In this document: one piece after another, positions 44,936 through 57,120 of the stretch
Position numbering within the stretch: position 1 is the stretch's first letter
How the letters are laid out: each line of letters starts with the position of its first letter
Assembly (NCBI GenBank): GCA_033297205.1
Contig: MU859067.1
Span: 62,001-126,000, forward strand
Source of the DNA: Pseudoneurospora amorphoporcata
Lineage: Eukaryota > Ascomycota > Sordariomycetes > Sordariales > Sordariaceae
DNA: 64,000 nucleotides
Direction: 5' to 3'
Notes under the pieces: model-generated
What the model saw: the letters and a program-made list of their open reading frames with translations, nothing else
What the model was told of the DNA's origin: nothing
Database searches by the model: none
Position numbers and translations under genes: made by a program

Positions 44936-47702
44936 TCATGATTGCTCAACAAACTTGAGTCTGGACCGAACATTTTCCGGCAACTCTTCCTCCGTGACGA
45001 GCCCAAGGCGTACGCAATCCGCCCAGAAGAAGAAGGCCCTCTCCTGCGAGTATCCAAGGTAGTCGAACGAATCCGCCTCCTCTTCCGCCTCCAGCTCTTC
45101 GTCAGGCACGCTGCCATTCGGCGCTGTTACCACGTCATTGGCTTCATTGGTCAGCCCAGGAATCTTCGCCTGGATGATACCCCATACGATCCATTGAGCG
45201 CTGTTGGCAACTCGCCAGAGCCTCGTCTCTTCCAGGAGTTCCTTGATCCTCTTCTCCGACTCGGCCTCGCGACGGGTGTCCTCTTCTCTCCACCCACCTG
45301 GTGGCACGCGGGCGTCCAGCATGAAGTCCACGATGGAGCTTGTCGAGTTGCTGCTCTGGAGCATTCCGGGTGTAGGGGTGCCGGTGCCCGAGTGTGTTGC
45401 AGTCGGTGTTGATGCACCAGATCCCGAAGGGAACTTCGGCTGGTGGTCCACGTAGGCCTTGATGAACCGCCGCTGCTGCTCGAGGGTTGGATACTTGGTG
45501 GTGTCGCAAATGTGTGGCGTGACAGGATCGTGATAGTTGTAGGTCCATTCGGAGAAATGGTTGGCAAACTCCAGACCGGGCAAGTTCGCTCCGGCATACT
45601 CGAAATCAATGACGACCAACTGCTTGTGCTCGTTGGCGGGCTGCAGCAAAGGCGACTTCTTGTCATCGGGCCGGATGCGCAGGATGTTGCCGTATTGAGT
45701 CTAAATAATGGTCAGTAATCTTTCTTTAGGAATTAACAGTGTATGGGGAGGACAAACATCGTTGTGGGCAAAGACCAGCTTTTCCCTGATTTTGGTAGGA
45801 CTGCCATAATGGTCCTCCAGGAACTTGCGGTACTTCTGAACCATCTGTTTGAAGACGGGCCACTCGACACCACAGACAAAACCTCTAGTCTTCCAGGCTT
45901 CCTTGTGACGAGTGGTCTTCTGAATCTCGGCCGCAACCTGGTTATCGAGGTGCATGGCCGTCTTCTCAGCCTGATCAAGCCACCTATCCCAGTTCCTCCA
46001 AACACCCGGACCGTCATCCTTTTCGTGCTCAAGGAGATCAACGCCGGCGTGGAGTTCCCTCATGCGTTTGGCGATTTGCCTAGAAGTTTCGGGCTCGCGA
46101 AGATTCTCTGGCGTCAACGTGGTGGAGTTGAAGTACTGCTCGAAGCGGCCGTTCAAGAAGGTACCGAGCAACCGAGGACCGATCTTCTTTCTCGCCAGAC
46201 GTTTGAGAACGCCCAATTCGATTTCTCGATCGATCAAATGCTCAACTTGCGGACCGTAGATTCTGAGCAAGACCTTTTCTGGCTGTCTCTTACCCTCCTG
46301 AGGAGGTAAAACAGACTCAGGAGGCGGCGAGACCACATACACAGCGTTCGTCAACGCTCCGCTGAGTCGCTCAACAGAGATTGTCTCACCACCGTTGAGC
46401 GGAATGCGCCTCCACCCCTTCAACCTAAGAGTGTGTGCCAGCCTGATGATCTCGTTCTTGAACGTGAGCCAAGCCTGCTTCTCCTTCTCTTCCCTGCGGC
46501 TGGTTTGCGAAGGCGTATCCTCGGTGGCCGCCTGACCGCCCGAATAGCTCATGGTCTTCGAGTTGTCAAGGAACACGTCACAGCTGGGAACAATGACATC
46601 GCCGTCAAAGAACTCGGTGTCGGAAGAGAGCGTGCGGGCAAGTGGTGCCTTCAGGCTTCTCCTAGACCGTCTGCGTCCAATACGGGGGCCTGGTTGCGAG
46701 GCCTGGTCAAGGCCAAGGGCAGACATGCCGTCATCGAGGATCTTCTGGAGTCTATCCAAAGAAACCTCGCTCGAGTCTGAGCTGATGGAATTTGAACGAG
46801 GGCGAGTCGGCGAGGAGACGGTAGGCTCCCCGTTCACATGGATGGGCGGCGTCTTGCGTCGTCGCAAAACCTTTATCGTCTTTCGGGTTTCCCTCTTGGT
46901 CTTTTCATGCCGAATCCATTCCGCGACTTGGGCGACCAGTCGCTCACTGAGCCTGTCTACTTTGTTACGGTGGCGACCCTGTAGACCGTTTGCCGGAGAC
47001 TCATCCATTGGGGCAGGTGATGCAGTCAGTACTGTCGGGCTGCCCGAGTTATCGATGCCTGCTTGGCTGGTGACTGAGGCGAGTGAGGTTCTCGATGGGC
47101 TTGAGGTGGGTGCAGGTCGGCCACCAAGTCTTTTGGCAACGCCCGCAGAGAACTGTTTCTTGACGTGGTGCTCTTCAACCGGAGGAGTCTCAGGTTCCGC
47201 AATCTGCACAGCTACGCAAGAGTTAACCACAACTCCCTGACCCGGAATGAACTGGAGTTTTATATACTGGAAATTTCTGAGATTGGCAAAGCGAGCCTTG
47301 CCCACTCACCCCCATGCTTCCCTTTGTTGACACGACATGGGCTGAAATGCCCACATCGACCCATTCATCTGATCCACAATGTAATACATGAGACGAACGG
47401 CGCTCACACCCAGGCTGCCGTTTTAGCCGTCGGACTTCTCTGGTAGCGAGAGCTTATCTCTTTGGGGTGGCACACGATAAAGGGTGGCTCATTGTGCGGG
47501 CGCGTCATGGGTCGTACAACAAGTCGTAAAAGAAGGTAGGAAGAAACAAAGAGATAGGGAACCACCTACCTTTGGCAGATGCGCCTGAAGAGGCCGCTCT
47601 ATCGCTGTCGCCTTCATACTTGAGTGCCGAACGTCTGGGGTGGATTGTTGACCCGTTGGCAGACCCATTCGCGGATCCGTTAACGGAGGACGGCGCCGAC
47701 AT
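44936..47702 (-). CDS. Choline/ethanolamine kinase
   Basis: Phosphorylates choline or ethanolamine with ATP, the first step of the Kennedy pathway to phosphatidylcholine/ethanolamine. Exons are 47702..47570, 47211..45758 and 45700..44936; introns are 358 and 57 nt; 783 aa. This is longer than animal or yeast enzymes because of a Ser/Pro/Arg-rich N-terminal extension of about 280 residues. The kinase core has the Brenner phosphotransferase motif HNDxxxxN (His 527, Asp 529, Asn 534), with the second intron falling directly after the catalytic Asp. It also has the choline kinase signature VIDFEYAGANLPGLEFANHFSEW (given here as VIDFEYAGAN and FANHFSEW). A Gly/Thr/Pro linker interrupts the C-terminal lobe. 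ATG 47702 is the first ATG; the frame upstream has only TTG. Choline versus ethanolamine preference cannot be told from sequence. Confidence 0.92.
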
Positions 47703-49148
47703 GGTATCGGATGGAACAGATGGAGGTTTTGCCCAATCCAGCGTAACCAAATGGCGGTCGCGTTGGTCCAGACGAACACGATATGGCGCGATTGAGATCA
47801 AAGGTAGCTGAGGAGTTCTCTCTTGAAATTACCACGAACTTCTTAAGATGTGTCGTGTGCGACTTCCGAACCGGTCCGTCTCTTTCCTTGCTCGATGGCT
47901 CCACACGGTGTGCCTGGGAGGGGGCCTGGAACGGATGCGTTTGCCGCCCTGGGCCCTGAAGATCACACCGGAGAAGAACTTGAAGAGGGTACCGACGCGG
48001 CCTTATCGCTTATGTGTCTCGGCCAAAGATCGTAAATGGTAAATATACTCCGATATGAGACGGTCTGTAAAGGCAAAGATAGTGGCTGAGATTGTGAGGA
48101 AAGGTAGTAAGTAGGAGGTGTTGTTTAGGGATAAAATGCCTGGTTTATGTGCGTCTCGTGCCCCACGATAGAAGGAGTGTATGTGTAGTGAGGTATGGGA
48201 CATCTCGTCTCCTTCCCCAAGTCCTTATCTACAACTTGGGTGCCCAGCCGTGTTAGTCGTCTTCCCTCCCTTCCATATGTGTACCTTGCGTATGACTCAA
48301 ACTTTCCTCGTCACCGATGGAAACAAGGAAGAGCAACTCCGTCAACACAGCATGGAAATGAAACATAAACGATGGCATTTGGGGTAACTGCAAAGGACTC
48401 GACGTGGGGGATCTTATCGCGGGAAAGAGCAAAAGAAAATCCGGGGCCCTTTCTCGTTGGCGCAGTAGGCGCAGCCAATGGGTGGAACAGGTTGGGAAAA
48501 AAAAAAATAGAGAAAGGCGCGAAATGAGTGGGACCACCACACTATGTAATACGGCGACCCCACCGTCACGCTCACCACAGCTTCGGAACCGCACGTGCTG
48601 CTATGACGTAAGATCCGATAAGATACGGCAGGCTCCGTCTGTTGCCCATTCAGCCCATGGATTCTACCGAGGTACGTACTCTAACTATTTGTGTCACGGG
48701 CTCACGGCTGACACGCGATTGAACTGCACCACGTGCCGTCTCTTCTAGCCCCTTCTAGTTCAAACTTTTGACGGATTACCAAGCGTTGCCTATCATGCCG
48801 TAACCAATATTACCTTGGATGTTGGATTATAGCTGGATGGACGCCAAGGGCCTTAGTCCGTATCCCAACATTTTTTGTCCAACATTCGGCCTAATCATCG
48901 AATCCATTTTGTTGTGTATGATCTGCGGGGTGAGTATGGAAAACCAGATGAGATCTCAAGAAACAGACAACCTGTGTCCGTCTGACATATATCCTAGACC
49001 GATTGTTTTGGCGTCGTTATACCGAGTCCCCGGTGTACTTAACTGCCCAACTGAAAAGATCCTTCAATATACAGGTCCCGGAGTAGACTTATCGTACATG
49101 TTTTCTACACTCTGTTTCTTGCATTTCTGTAACGGACCAGAGATCCGC
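47703..49148. other. Intergenic
   Basis: Promoter of the choline kinase gene and 3' flank of SCO1. No gene seen. The frames at 47848-48042 and 48819-49220 do not show protein-like composition. Confidence 0.35.
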
Positions 49149-50176
49149 CTAATCCTTCCTCCACTTACCATGCCAGTCCTTCATGTGGTCCAAGATAACC
49201 TTGGCGGCCTGGTCAGGTGAGTGTTGGCGACCGAGGGCCTCGACAAAGTCACCCTCGGGATCCATCAGGTAGAAGTAAATGCTGTGATCGACGAGGTAGT
49301 CCTGGCCAGGCTCGACCTTGGAGGGCGTGCTGAAGTACACGCGGTATGCCTTGCACATGGCCTTAATCTGGTCGTATGTGCCCGTCAGGCCGATGAACTT
49401 GGGATGAAACTCGGCGAGGTACTCCTTGAGCACCTGGGGGGTATCGCGCGCGGGATCGCAGGTAACGAAGACAGGCTTGAGAGCGCCGGGACGCTCAGCC
49501 TCCACCTTTTCGAACATGGCCGCCATCTTGTCGAGCTCCTCGGGGCAGATGTCGGGGCAGTGGCTGAAGCCGAAGTAGACCTGTGAACAGAGTGCAAGAT
49601 TTGTCAGCGAGCTTGAAAGTGAAACGCATAGAAGTAATGTGCTGAAGAGACGTGTACGATATCAACTTACCAAGGAATAACGACCCTTGAGATCCTTCTC
49701 CGTCATGGGCTTGCCGTTATGGTCGATCAGCTCGAACGGGCCGCCGACCTTTGGCCTGCCAACACCCTTGGTCGCATCGGCTATCCTCTTGCGCTGCATG
49801 CGCTGCTTCTCGTGCTCAAAGTACCATAGCAAGCCGGCGCCGGTGAGGACGAAGAGAAGGCCGGCCTTCCAGGAAAAGGGCTGCCCGCAACAGTCGCTAG
49901 TGTCAGCTGATTGTTGTCGTAGGGAACATGTGAGGGCGGAAGACGCGTCTAGTCGACGACACGCAGACGTACTCCCGAACGGTATTTGCTCTTTGCTTCC
50001 TCGACCGTCTTGTAGGTTCTGCGTTGCGCCAATGGCTGTTGGGGCTGGGCTTGGAGTCTCGGGACGGTAGGCCGCCGGGTGGTTCTAGCTGTCGAGATGA
50101 AGCGCTGGCATTGCCTCGCGGGGGTCCTGGCGAGGACACTGGAGAAGGTGCGCATGGGCGCAATGGCGTGCGACAT
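49149..50176 (-). CDS. SCO1: SCO1-type mitochondrial copper chaperone for cytochrome c oxidase
   Basis: An inner-membrane protein that delivers copper to the CuA site of cytochrome oxidase subunit 2, working with Cox17. Exons are 50176..49973, 49880..49671 and 49580..49149; introns are 92 and 90 nt, all phase 0; 281 aa, close to yeast Sco1. The N-terminus is Arg/Ser/Thr-rich with no acidic residues (presequence). One transmembrane segment follows (WKAGLLFVLTGAGLLWYF, directly after the first splice). The thioredoxin-like domain has the copper-binding CPDIC (CxxxC) and the distal His in LVDHSIYFYL. ATG 50176 was chosen as the start of the presequence; the frame extends further upstream but without mitochondrial features. 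Confidence 0.95.
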
Positions 50177-50857
50177 GTTTATTCGGACGGTGGTATTGTG
50201 GCGGTTGACAATCGGAACGGAATCTTGAGTGTTGCTTTGCGAAACCAGAGGCGGACCGGATGACAAAATGACGGGGATGTGACCTAACGGGGGAGCTCCG
50301 GAGCTTGCAGCGCAAATTTCCCCACGCAATACGGGGCGGCAGTCGGCACGGCCTGTGCTCAAGCTTCCAGGTCCCGTCCCGCGTCCAAAATAAAGTGGGG
50401 CTATGGAGCTCGGGGTCGTCGGGTTGACACGCTACTGAGTAAATGCGCTTAACGAGTGTTGCCAAGCCTTTGGTATGTTGTTAAACGTCCTAGGATCGCG
50501 TTCACTCAAACCACCTTCATCCCTATCCCGATCCCAATTCTCACGCCAGGGTCACTATCACTCAAGCACTATCACCGCTGAAAATAAAATAATAATCAAG
50601 CGTGTCACCGGTTGGGCTTCTTTATTTTGATATTCAATTCGACATGAAGTTATCGTGCGTCGGAAATCAAGCACGAACCAGTGTACTGTCGGACACGTGC
50701 TGGTTTTGATACTGGTACAGTTCAGGTTCCCGGTTGCCTCCAGGTTTGGTACCTGCACCCATAGTTCGGGTGAACTGGCGGTAGCTGCCACTGCCACTGC
50801 CGCACGGGTTGAGTAACAATTGTTAGCATTTAAAATCGTACTACAAAATCTGTCAGG
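50177..50857. promoter_or_regulatory. Shared divergent promoter (SCO1 / SPP1)
   Basis: 681 bp between the two start codons. Nothing else fits here, so the two genes must be driven from this interval. No specific factor site is claimed. Confidence 0.45.
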
Positions 50858-52989
50858 ATGGCCTCCTCGTTTTCAAACTCCATCTTTACCCTTGAACCGT
50901 CGGCCGCATCAGAGGCAGCAGCCAGCCCGACAACGGATGAAAGCGGGAGACAAAGCAGTCCTTCTTCGGTTGCCGGGAGCGAGCAAACAACTAAGAGTAT
51001 CAACACCAACAAGAACAAAATGTCTTTTTCATCCGCCTCTCACTATATCCACGACGATGTCTCACACCAGGGTGACCGTCGCCTTTACAATGACTCGGAA
51101 CAGCCCAGCAGCGACGAGGACGGCGACCATAATATGATGGGCCATGACAGATTCGGATCACCAGCGGCCACGGCCAAATCACAAACAACAACATCATCAT
51201 CAAAAACACCAAGGTCGAGGAGGCGGGGTACTGCGACCACCATCAAGGCACCCAAGCGGGCACGGGCAGCGGGCGGAGGGGCTAAGAGAGGCACGGCCAA
51301 GGGAGCAGCGACAATTGGAGGAGGCGGGACCAGGAAGAAGATCGACACAACGGCGACAAGTCTCAACAACGAAATCGACGACGGCGGCAGCCTGGCCGGT
51401 AGCCTAGTCGGAGGGCAGGACGGAGGAGGCAGCGGGATGAGCGAGTCCGACAGCGGCCCCTACTGTATCTGCGGTGGACCTGACAACCATCGGTTCATGA
51501 TAGCATGTGACCGGTGCGAGGACTGGTATCACGGCGAGTGTATCAAGATGGACAAGTACACGGGCGAGAACCTGGTGCAGAGATATATCTGTCCCAGGTG
51601 CATCGTTCCCGGTCGTGGCTTGGTCACTCGGTACAAGAAGATGTGCTCGCTCGATGGGTGCAACCAGCCGGCGAAAATCTACGAGGATGCCAAGGAGGAA
51701 CGCAGCATTTTCTGCTCGCCGGAACATTGCAATGCCTGGTGGGATCAGCTGGTTGCCACGCTGCCGCGAACAAGAGAAGTGGGCATGGACAACTTGACAA
51801 GGCACGAGTTTATGGGACTTCTAAATCCTCCAGAGACAAAGCCAGGCCATGAAGATCCGCCATGGCATCTTGGGGATGAACCTTTTGGTATGTGATGCTA
51901 ACATTGTTTTATTCATTCTTCACTTTAACCTTCCTTCACTTTCACTCCCCATGCATCACTGCCAACACTTGTTTTATCATACTACATTCACCAACTCATT
52001 CGTGCTCACCTCTCACTCACGTTTTCACCTCCCCCAAACCCTCCCTTTTATCCAGTCCACGAGCCCACCCCCTTCCACCTTTCTCGTCTCCCACAATTGT
52101 GCTAACCCACGAACCAGGCGTCCCTCCAAACTTCTGGAAAACCGCCGACCTTGGTGTAGTCCTGACCCCCGAAGAGCGGTCCATCCTCGACCGCTCCGCC
52201 GCCGACCGCTACGCTCTGGGCGAGGAGATTGGGCTCTGTAAGAAGATGCTCCAGCTGCTCGACATGGCCGTGAAGCGGCGCGAGGTGGCCATCAAGGCGC
52301 GCGAGGCGGCCATTAAAGCACGCGAGGCGGTCATCAAGGCGCGCGAGGAGGCCATCAAGGCGGAGAAGAACATCAAGGCGGAGAAGAACATTAAGGCGGA
52401 GAGGGACCTCATCAAGGCTGACAAGGGCGCGGCCAAGGACCTGTGCGGCTACGACACGCGGCTTGACACGGTCGGGGCTACTCACGCGTTTAGCGTCTTT
52501 TTGAAGAGTGAAGAGGGGGCAGCGATCTTTGGGAGAGGTCGGTTGGACCCACCTTTGGACTTGTCGGCTTTGTTGGCTTCGCAGGTTCATGTTAAGCGCG
52601 AGGATGGAGTAGACGACGACGACGATGACGACGAGGATGAGGATGAGGATGATGGCAGTGTCAATGGTGTCAACGGTCGGGAACGCCGCCGCAACAGAAT
52701 TAACGGTGTTGGTCCTAAACTCGATCCCCTGACGGCGGGCATGTGCACCAAGAAGAAGTGCAAGACGCACTCCGGGTGGATGGGGATTCTTTCCAAGAAT
52801 GTTAAGCACACGATGAAGGAACTGGCGGCGGATGCGAAGGAGAAGCTGGATACGGAGACGAGGGTTCGTGCTAACGCGGCGGGAAGGTATAGAAGGAAAA
52901 TGAAGGAGGATAATAGGGTGGTGGTGCTTTATCACAGCTCCGATGAGGAGATGAGTGAGGATGAGGATGATGAGATGGGTGGCCAGTAA
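50858..52989 (+). CDS. SPP1: Set1/COMPASS subunit Spp1 (CFP1-like PHD finger protein)
   Basis: A subunit of the Set1 complex that methylates histone H3 Lys4 and binds H3K4me3 through its PHD finger, in the nucleus. Exons are 50858..51887 and 52118..52989, with a 230-nt intron (GTATGT donor, GTGCTAAC branch); 633 aa. The N-terminal 200 residues are Ser/Thr-rich with a basic KAPKRARAAGGGAKRG segment. The PHD finger starts at Cys 203 (CICGG..., CDRCEDWYHGEC, YICPRC). A second Cys-rich module follows directly (MCSLDGCNQPA...FCSPEHCNAWW), as in CFP1/Spp1 proteins. A long helical segment carries the KARE repeat (about residues 400-446), then an acidic run and a basic C-terminal region (CTKKKCKTHSGW). 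Both exons join exactly in phase. Confidence 0.92.
52285..52425 (+). repeat. Tandem KARE heptad repeat inside SPP1
   Basis: About six successive 21-bp or 18-bp units encode variants of AIKARE(A/V), AIKAEK and NIKAEK. Units differ by few bases, so they probably grew by slippage or unequal exchange. The product is a highly charged single helix. Confidence 0.75.
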
Positions 52990-53879
52990 AATAAGATATC
53001 ACACAGGGTGAGGCAGTCACTTGGAGAGGTCATTGCCATCATTCTCACTTGGTCACGGATGTCCATTCTATGGTTGACGAGACAGTCTATACTGGAACAT
53101 CATTCAGCTATCGAACGCAGTACGGTTTAGACCTGCATTGCCTTTATTACTACTTTTGGCCAAAAGATTGCGCCCAGCATGACCGCTGTTATCACCATAC
53201 TTCTACTCACTTGCACTGTATTCTTTTCGTGATGAAGACTCATGCCATACGGGAAAACACCGATAACTGTGTGAAGGGCACCAACACATCGGGGATAACG
53301 TAGCATAGTGACTGCAAGATGGGTATGACTTCGTTCTATTGACCGTTTCTAACCGCCTCACCAGCTAATTTTTGCCGACAACCATTCCTCCTTGGGCGTC
53401 GAAACAGCCAACGGCTCACTCAACCAGGCACCCAGCCCAACAGACCATCCTCATGCCAAACACAATAGAGCCAGCAAGACAATAGCAGTCTCAGGACCGA
53501 GAACCGCGGGAAGATTGGCAGGCGAGGAACTTCCGCATCTGGTATGGAATATAGGGTGTTCTCCTTGTGCCATCCCCAGCGAGGTACCTAACTTGTGGCC
53601 CTTCGCATTATCCCATCTTTACATCTATTCAATTGGAACTGTTCTGCGGATAGATCAAAGCAGCTATCATTCCCAGCCATCTGCGCAAAAGTTCGCTATC
53701 AACAGGGCCGGGCGGTTATGGCGAAAGTTAAGTGAAAATATGATGAAACCCCTTACAGTCAGAGAGCGCCAATACCACAAGACATGAAGGGGGAGTTATC
53801 AGGAAAGCTGACTCGTTTAGCACCGTAATTGTTTGTTATATAGCGTGGGCCATGTGATCTCGACTGCCATAAATCGATC
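52990..53879. other. Convergent 3' flanks
   Basis: 3' flanks of SPP1 and of the 2EXR gene. No gene seen. Confidence 0.4.
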
Positions 53880-55154
53880 TTAACGTAAGCAAGCAAGAAT
53901 CCCGACATAAGGAGGAAACCTCGAAAAAAAGTTGTCGGACCCGGAAGACTCTCGTTCGTACAGATCAAAATGATACCACTCAAAGTTCTCAATAAACGCA
54001 TGGCATGACCCTTCAGCGATGGACGAGTTTTCCCCAGCGATCCCTTCTGTGTAGTACCATTCGAGGTGTTCACCACCATCCTCAAGAAATCGAGAGTACA
54101 TCTCAACAAACAGGCATCCGTCACCACCATACCAAACTTTTTGGTTGATGGTTGGCTCTCTCTTTTCTGCGGGTATATCATCATTAGGCTTGAGGCGATA
54201 GTCAATGAGCCAAATGGTCTGAATCCTCATAGCATCGGCAAAGTGGATGACGGCATCGTATATCATGTCTCGGACGTGAGTTTTCGACTCCTGACTCCAG
54301 TTCGGATCAAACTCAATCGCAAGACCGTTGCGTCCATTGAAACCGTAGAACCCCATTTTCGGCGACCAAAGGGGAAAGCCAAGTTCGAGTTTTTGCCAGT
54401 ATGCATCATCACTATTTGAGACCCGGGGCGACGGGAGGATAATGAACAAATCCTGATGCGGGAGGACAGTGAAGTAGTGCGGGAAGGTTTTGCTTTCAGA
54501 GATAGCTTGGTCCGCTTCGCCGGTTCCTTCTTGGTCGGACGAAGATGAAGCCGGTAAGGATGCCGATAGAAAGAATCCTGTCGCCGGCACTAGATGGGTT
54601 TGGGACTCAAATCCCCTATATGGGTATGGAGGGCGCTGGGGCGAAGGTGAGCGAGACGGGAATGGCTCGATCGGTACTAATGATGGAGCAATGTATATAC
54701 GAGGCCTTGTCGAGGGAAAACTCCTGTAATGCGGATAAGCCCTCCTCTTTGTGTCCCACATTTGGTGCCTAAAGGCCCTCTCCATCGCTGCTCTGGACTC
54801 TTTACAGGCAGTCCACAACCCCCCATCGACCAGATATAATGACGGATTACCGGTCGGGTCGGACGATAAAGTCTTCGCGGGAACGGCCATGTGGAGGAAG
54901 GTATCGTCAGTGTGGTCGTCAGACTTCCAAGGCTGAGGCTCCAGAGGAATACGAGCGCAGTGTACGTCGCAGTCTTTATATTCGGTGTCTTCTAAGTCTC
55001 GCCCTTCGACGCAAAAGACGTGCGCTCCAGGAAGGTCAAGTGGGCGGATAGAGAACTTCCATATCTCATTGCGGAGTTCCCAGGGTAGCCTCGGAAACGG
55101 GTGAAAGGTCGTGAGAGGGGGGGCCATGGTAGGCGGCTGGCTTGAAGCTGACAT
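53880..55154 (-). CDS. 2EXR-domain protein
   Basis: A 424-aa single-exon protein with the fungal 2EXR domain at its N-terminus (FHPFPRLPWELRNEIWKFSI), a motif resembling an F-box helix pair and common in expanded families of Pezizomycotina. Function is unknown. The middle part has TACKESRAAMERAFRHQM, the usual second conserved block of the family, followed by a Pro/Ser-rich stretch. The C-terminal half is of normal globular composition (GFPLWSPKMGFYGFNGRNG, IRIQ-TIWLIDYRLKP region near MRIQTIWLIDYRL). ATG 55154 is the first in frame; a second in-frame Met 9 codons on is an alternative start. No membrane segment. Confidence 0.8.
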   Translation of the reverse strand: MSASSQPPTMAPPLTTFHPFPRLPWELRNEIWKFSIRPLDLPGAHVFCVEGRDLEDTEYKDCDVHCARIPLEPQPWKSDDHTDDTFLHMAVPAKTLSSDPTGNPSLYLVDGGLWTACKESRAAMERAFRHQMWDTKRRAYPHYRSFPSTRPRIYIAPSLVPIEPFPSRSPSPQRPPYPYRGFESQTHLVPATGFFLSASLPASSSSDQEGTGEADQAISESKTFPHYFTVLPHQDLFIILPSPRVSNSDDAYWQKLELGFPLWSPKMGFYGFNGRNGLAIEFDPNWSQESKTHVRDMIYDAVIHFADAMRIQTIWLIDYRLKPNDDIPAEKREPTINQKVWYGGDGCLFVEMYSRFLEDGGEHLEWYYTEGIAGENSSIAEGSCHAFIENFEWYHFDLYERESSGSDNFFSRFPPYVGILACLR

Positions 55155-56547
55155 TGTTTACCGATAAACCGATGGTGGCGTGGGTTGACATGAGCTGAGC
55201 GGCTGTTGAGTCGATGTGATCTTGAGGTGAAAGACTTTCGGATCTTCGCGTTGAGGTATGAAGAGAGGATTTGCCGAATTCGTAGCGTAACCCGCCTGGT
55301 GGATGTGTGCCTCGCAAAATGCCGACTGCGAGAAAAGCGTCAAAGGCGTGGACGAGGTAGAGGGAATGAGAAGATCGTACGATAAGGAGGGTGGGGAAGA
55401 GAGCGCACTACCCGTCAGGTCTATAAAACTGACCGCGTCTCGTGGTGGGAGAGGAGGAAGAGGATCGAAAGGGTGGTTGGAGGGGAACGAGAAAGGCAAA
55501 AAAAGACCCTTTCATCGACTGGCTCATAACCAGGCGCAATTTCCCGTGTGTAAACGGAAAGTGTGCCAGTTAATCCCCACCTGTCCGTCTCGCCTGTGTT
55601 TGTTTTGTGAATGGGAAGGCACGGCGTAATCACAGAGGAGCCTGAGAGGAGGAGACGGAAGGAATGACGTTGTCCGTTCCGCTACTGTGACTTCGGTTTT
55701 CACTTGCCTCGCTGTGTGTTTACCGACGAGAACCCCACACTAGGTATTTGCCCGGCCTACCTCTAAAGGCAGTAACCCCCTTCCTCATGAGCGCGCAGCA
55801 ATGAGTCGTTACATGTTGTGTCATGTCGTGCCATCAACTATTGGCAATAGATCAATAAGAGAAACCATCCCATACCATTCCCTCCCAGGCATATATGTAC
55901 ACACTCGCGGCCAAGGATGATGTAGTCATTCTTCTTTCTGTATGGACGGTTCCTATAAGCCGTGAGGCCTGTCTCCCCCGTCTCTCTAGAGAACGTAATG
56001 CGCAGACGTAGATGAGGAGGGAAGAAAGGGAGCAAGATAACGTGTACATTCCCGATTTTGGATTTCCCGGATCTTGCCTCTGTTTTCCAGCGAGGGCCTC
56101 ACTACACGTAGTGATCCCATTCCCCAGAGCCATAAGTGCCGACCGTTGAAATTCCTTTGGAATTGGCGGCACTGTTTTTCCCCCGTCCCGACTTTGATAT
56201 CCAAAAAATGGCGAGCTTGGAAACGAAGTGCCCCGAAATCGCTACATATGCTCCCTGATGATACCCCAAACGCCCATATGATTATCATAACATGTTTTTG
56301 CCGATGGTCGCGGGACCTGGTTCCTTCTATTTGTTTCATAACCTGGAGGATGTTCCTCCAATTTTTCTTAGGTGTGTCGTAGTTGTTGTTGTTGTTGCTG
56401 GTGCTGTTATTTTTGCCTTTCCTGGGATGAAGTTGCGTATCTTATCCCGACCTGTTCGATTCCTCCTTTTATCTCTCATCAACAAGTGAATCGGCTGACA
56501 GAACAACTCATCCACCTTGAGTTTTGACCCTTCTGATTTCGACTGGC
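55155..56547. other. Intergenic
   Basis: Promoter of the 2EXR gene and 3' flank of the next minus-strand gene. Only shadow frames. TTG repeat at about 56381-56396. Confidence 0.35.
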
Positions 56548-57120
56548 TCAAGTCCTTTGCCTCCCAGAGCTAGAATGATGTCCATGACTGCGATGCGACG
56601 AGTGACGATGTCCATGTCCATGACGGTCTCTGCGAGACGAGCCACTCCTTTCTAGCTCTCGCTCGAGGTCCTCGGCACGCTGCCGAAACCCTGCCACAAT
56701 TTCCCGAATATGGGCGATGCGGTCAAAATCCAGCTCGAGCTCGTCGATCTGCGCCATGAGGCTGTGGTACCGCGCAATCTCCCGGTCGGCATTATCGACC
56801 AGGTTACCGGCGCGGTCGTACACCTCCAGGTTGACCTGTTGGGACTGCTCTATTAGGTATTCGAGCTGCTGCTGGATGCGTTGCATGACCCGGTCAAAGT
56901 GCCGGCCCAGGGCGGCCAGCGAGGATGGGTCCATGACGAGAAGGCCCTGGGACGAGGCACGGCTTGCTGCGCGGGACGAGGTCGATCCGCCACCTCCTCC
57001 GCCGCCCCCTGCGGCCGCCACGGTTTGCTGGCCATGTCGTAGCAGTTGTATCTCTTCGTTGCTGAGTCCTAGTTGCGTGTCAGGCACGGCGTTCTCCGGG
57101 ACGTGTGAGGAGGTCGACAT
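56548..57120 (-). CDS. Small coiled-coil protein, possibly a BLOC-1 subunit (Cnl1/BLOS-like)
   Basis: A 190-aa single-exon protein. After a Gly/Ser-rich N-terminus with a poly-Gly run, residues about 65-155 form an amphipathic helical region (DRVMQRIQQQLEYLIEQSQ, then REIARYHSLMAQIDELELDF, then IVAGFRQRAEDLERELE). The tail is His/Arg/Ser-rich (DRHGHGHRHSSHRSHGHH). The pattern resembles small subunits of BLOC-1, which acts in endosomal sorting, in particular the Cnl1 type. This is a resemblance in length and heptads, not a proven identity; other small coiled-coil families would also fit. Confidence 0.6.
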   Translation of the reverse strand: MSTSSHVPENAVPDTQLGLSNEEIQLLRHGQQTVAAAGGGGGGGGSTSSRAASRASSQGLLVMDPSSLAALGRHFDRVMQRIQQQLEYLIEQSQQVNLEVYDRAGNLVDNADREIARYHSLMAQIDELELDFDRIAHIREIVAGFRQRAEDLERELERSGSSRRDRHGHGHRHSSHRSHGHHSSSGRQRT

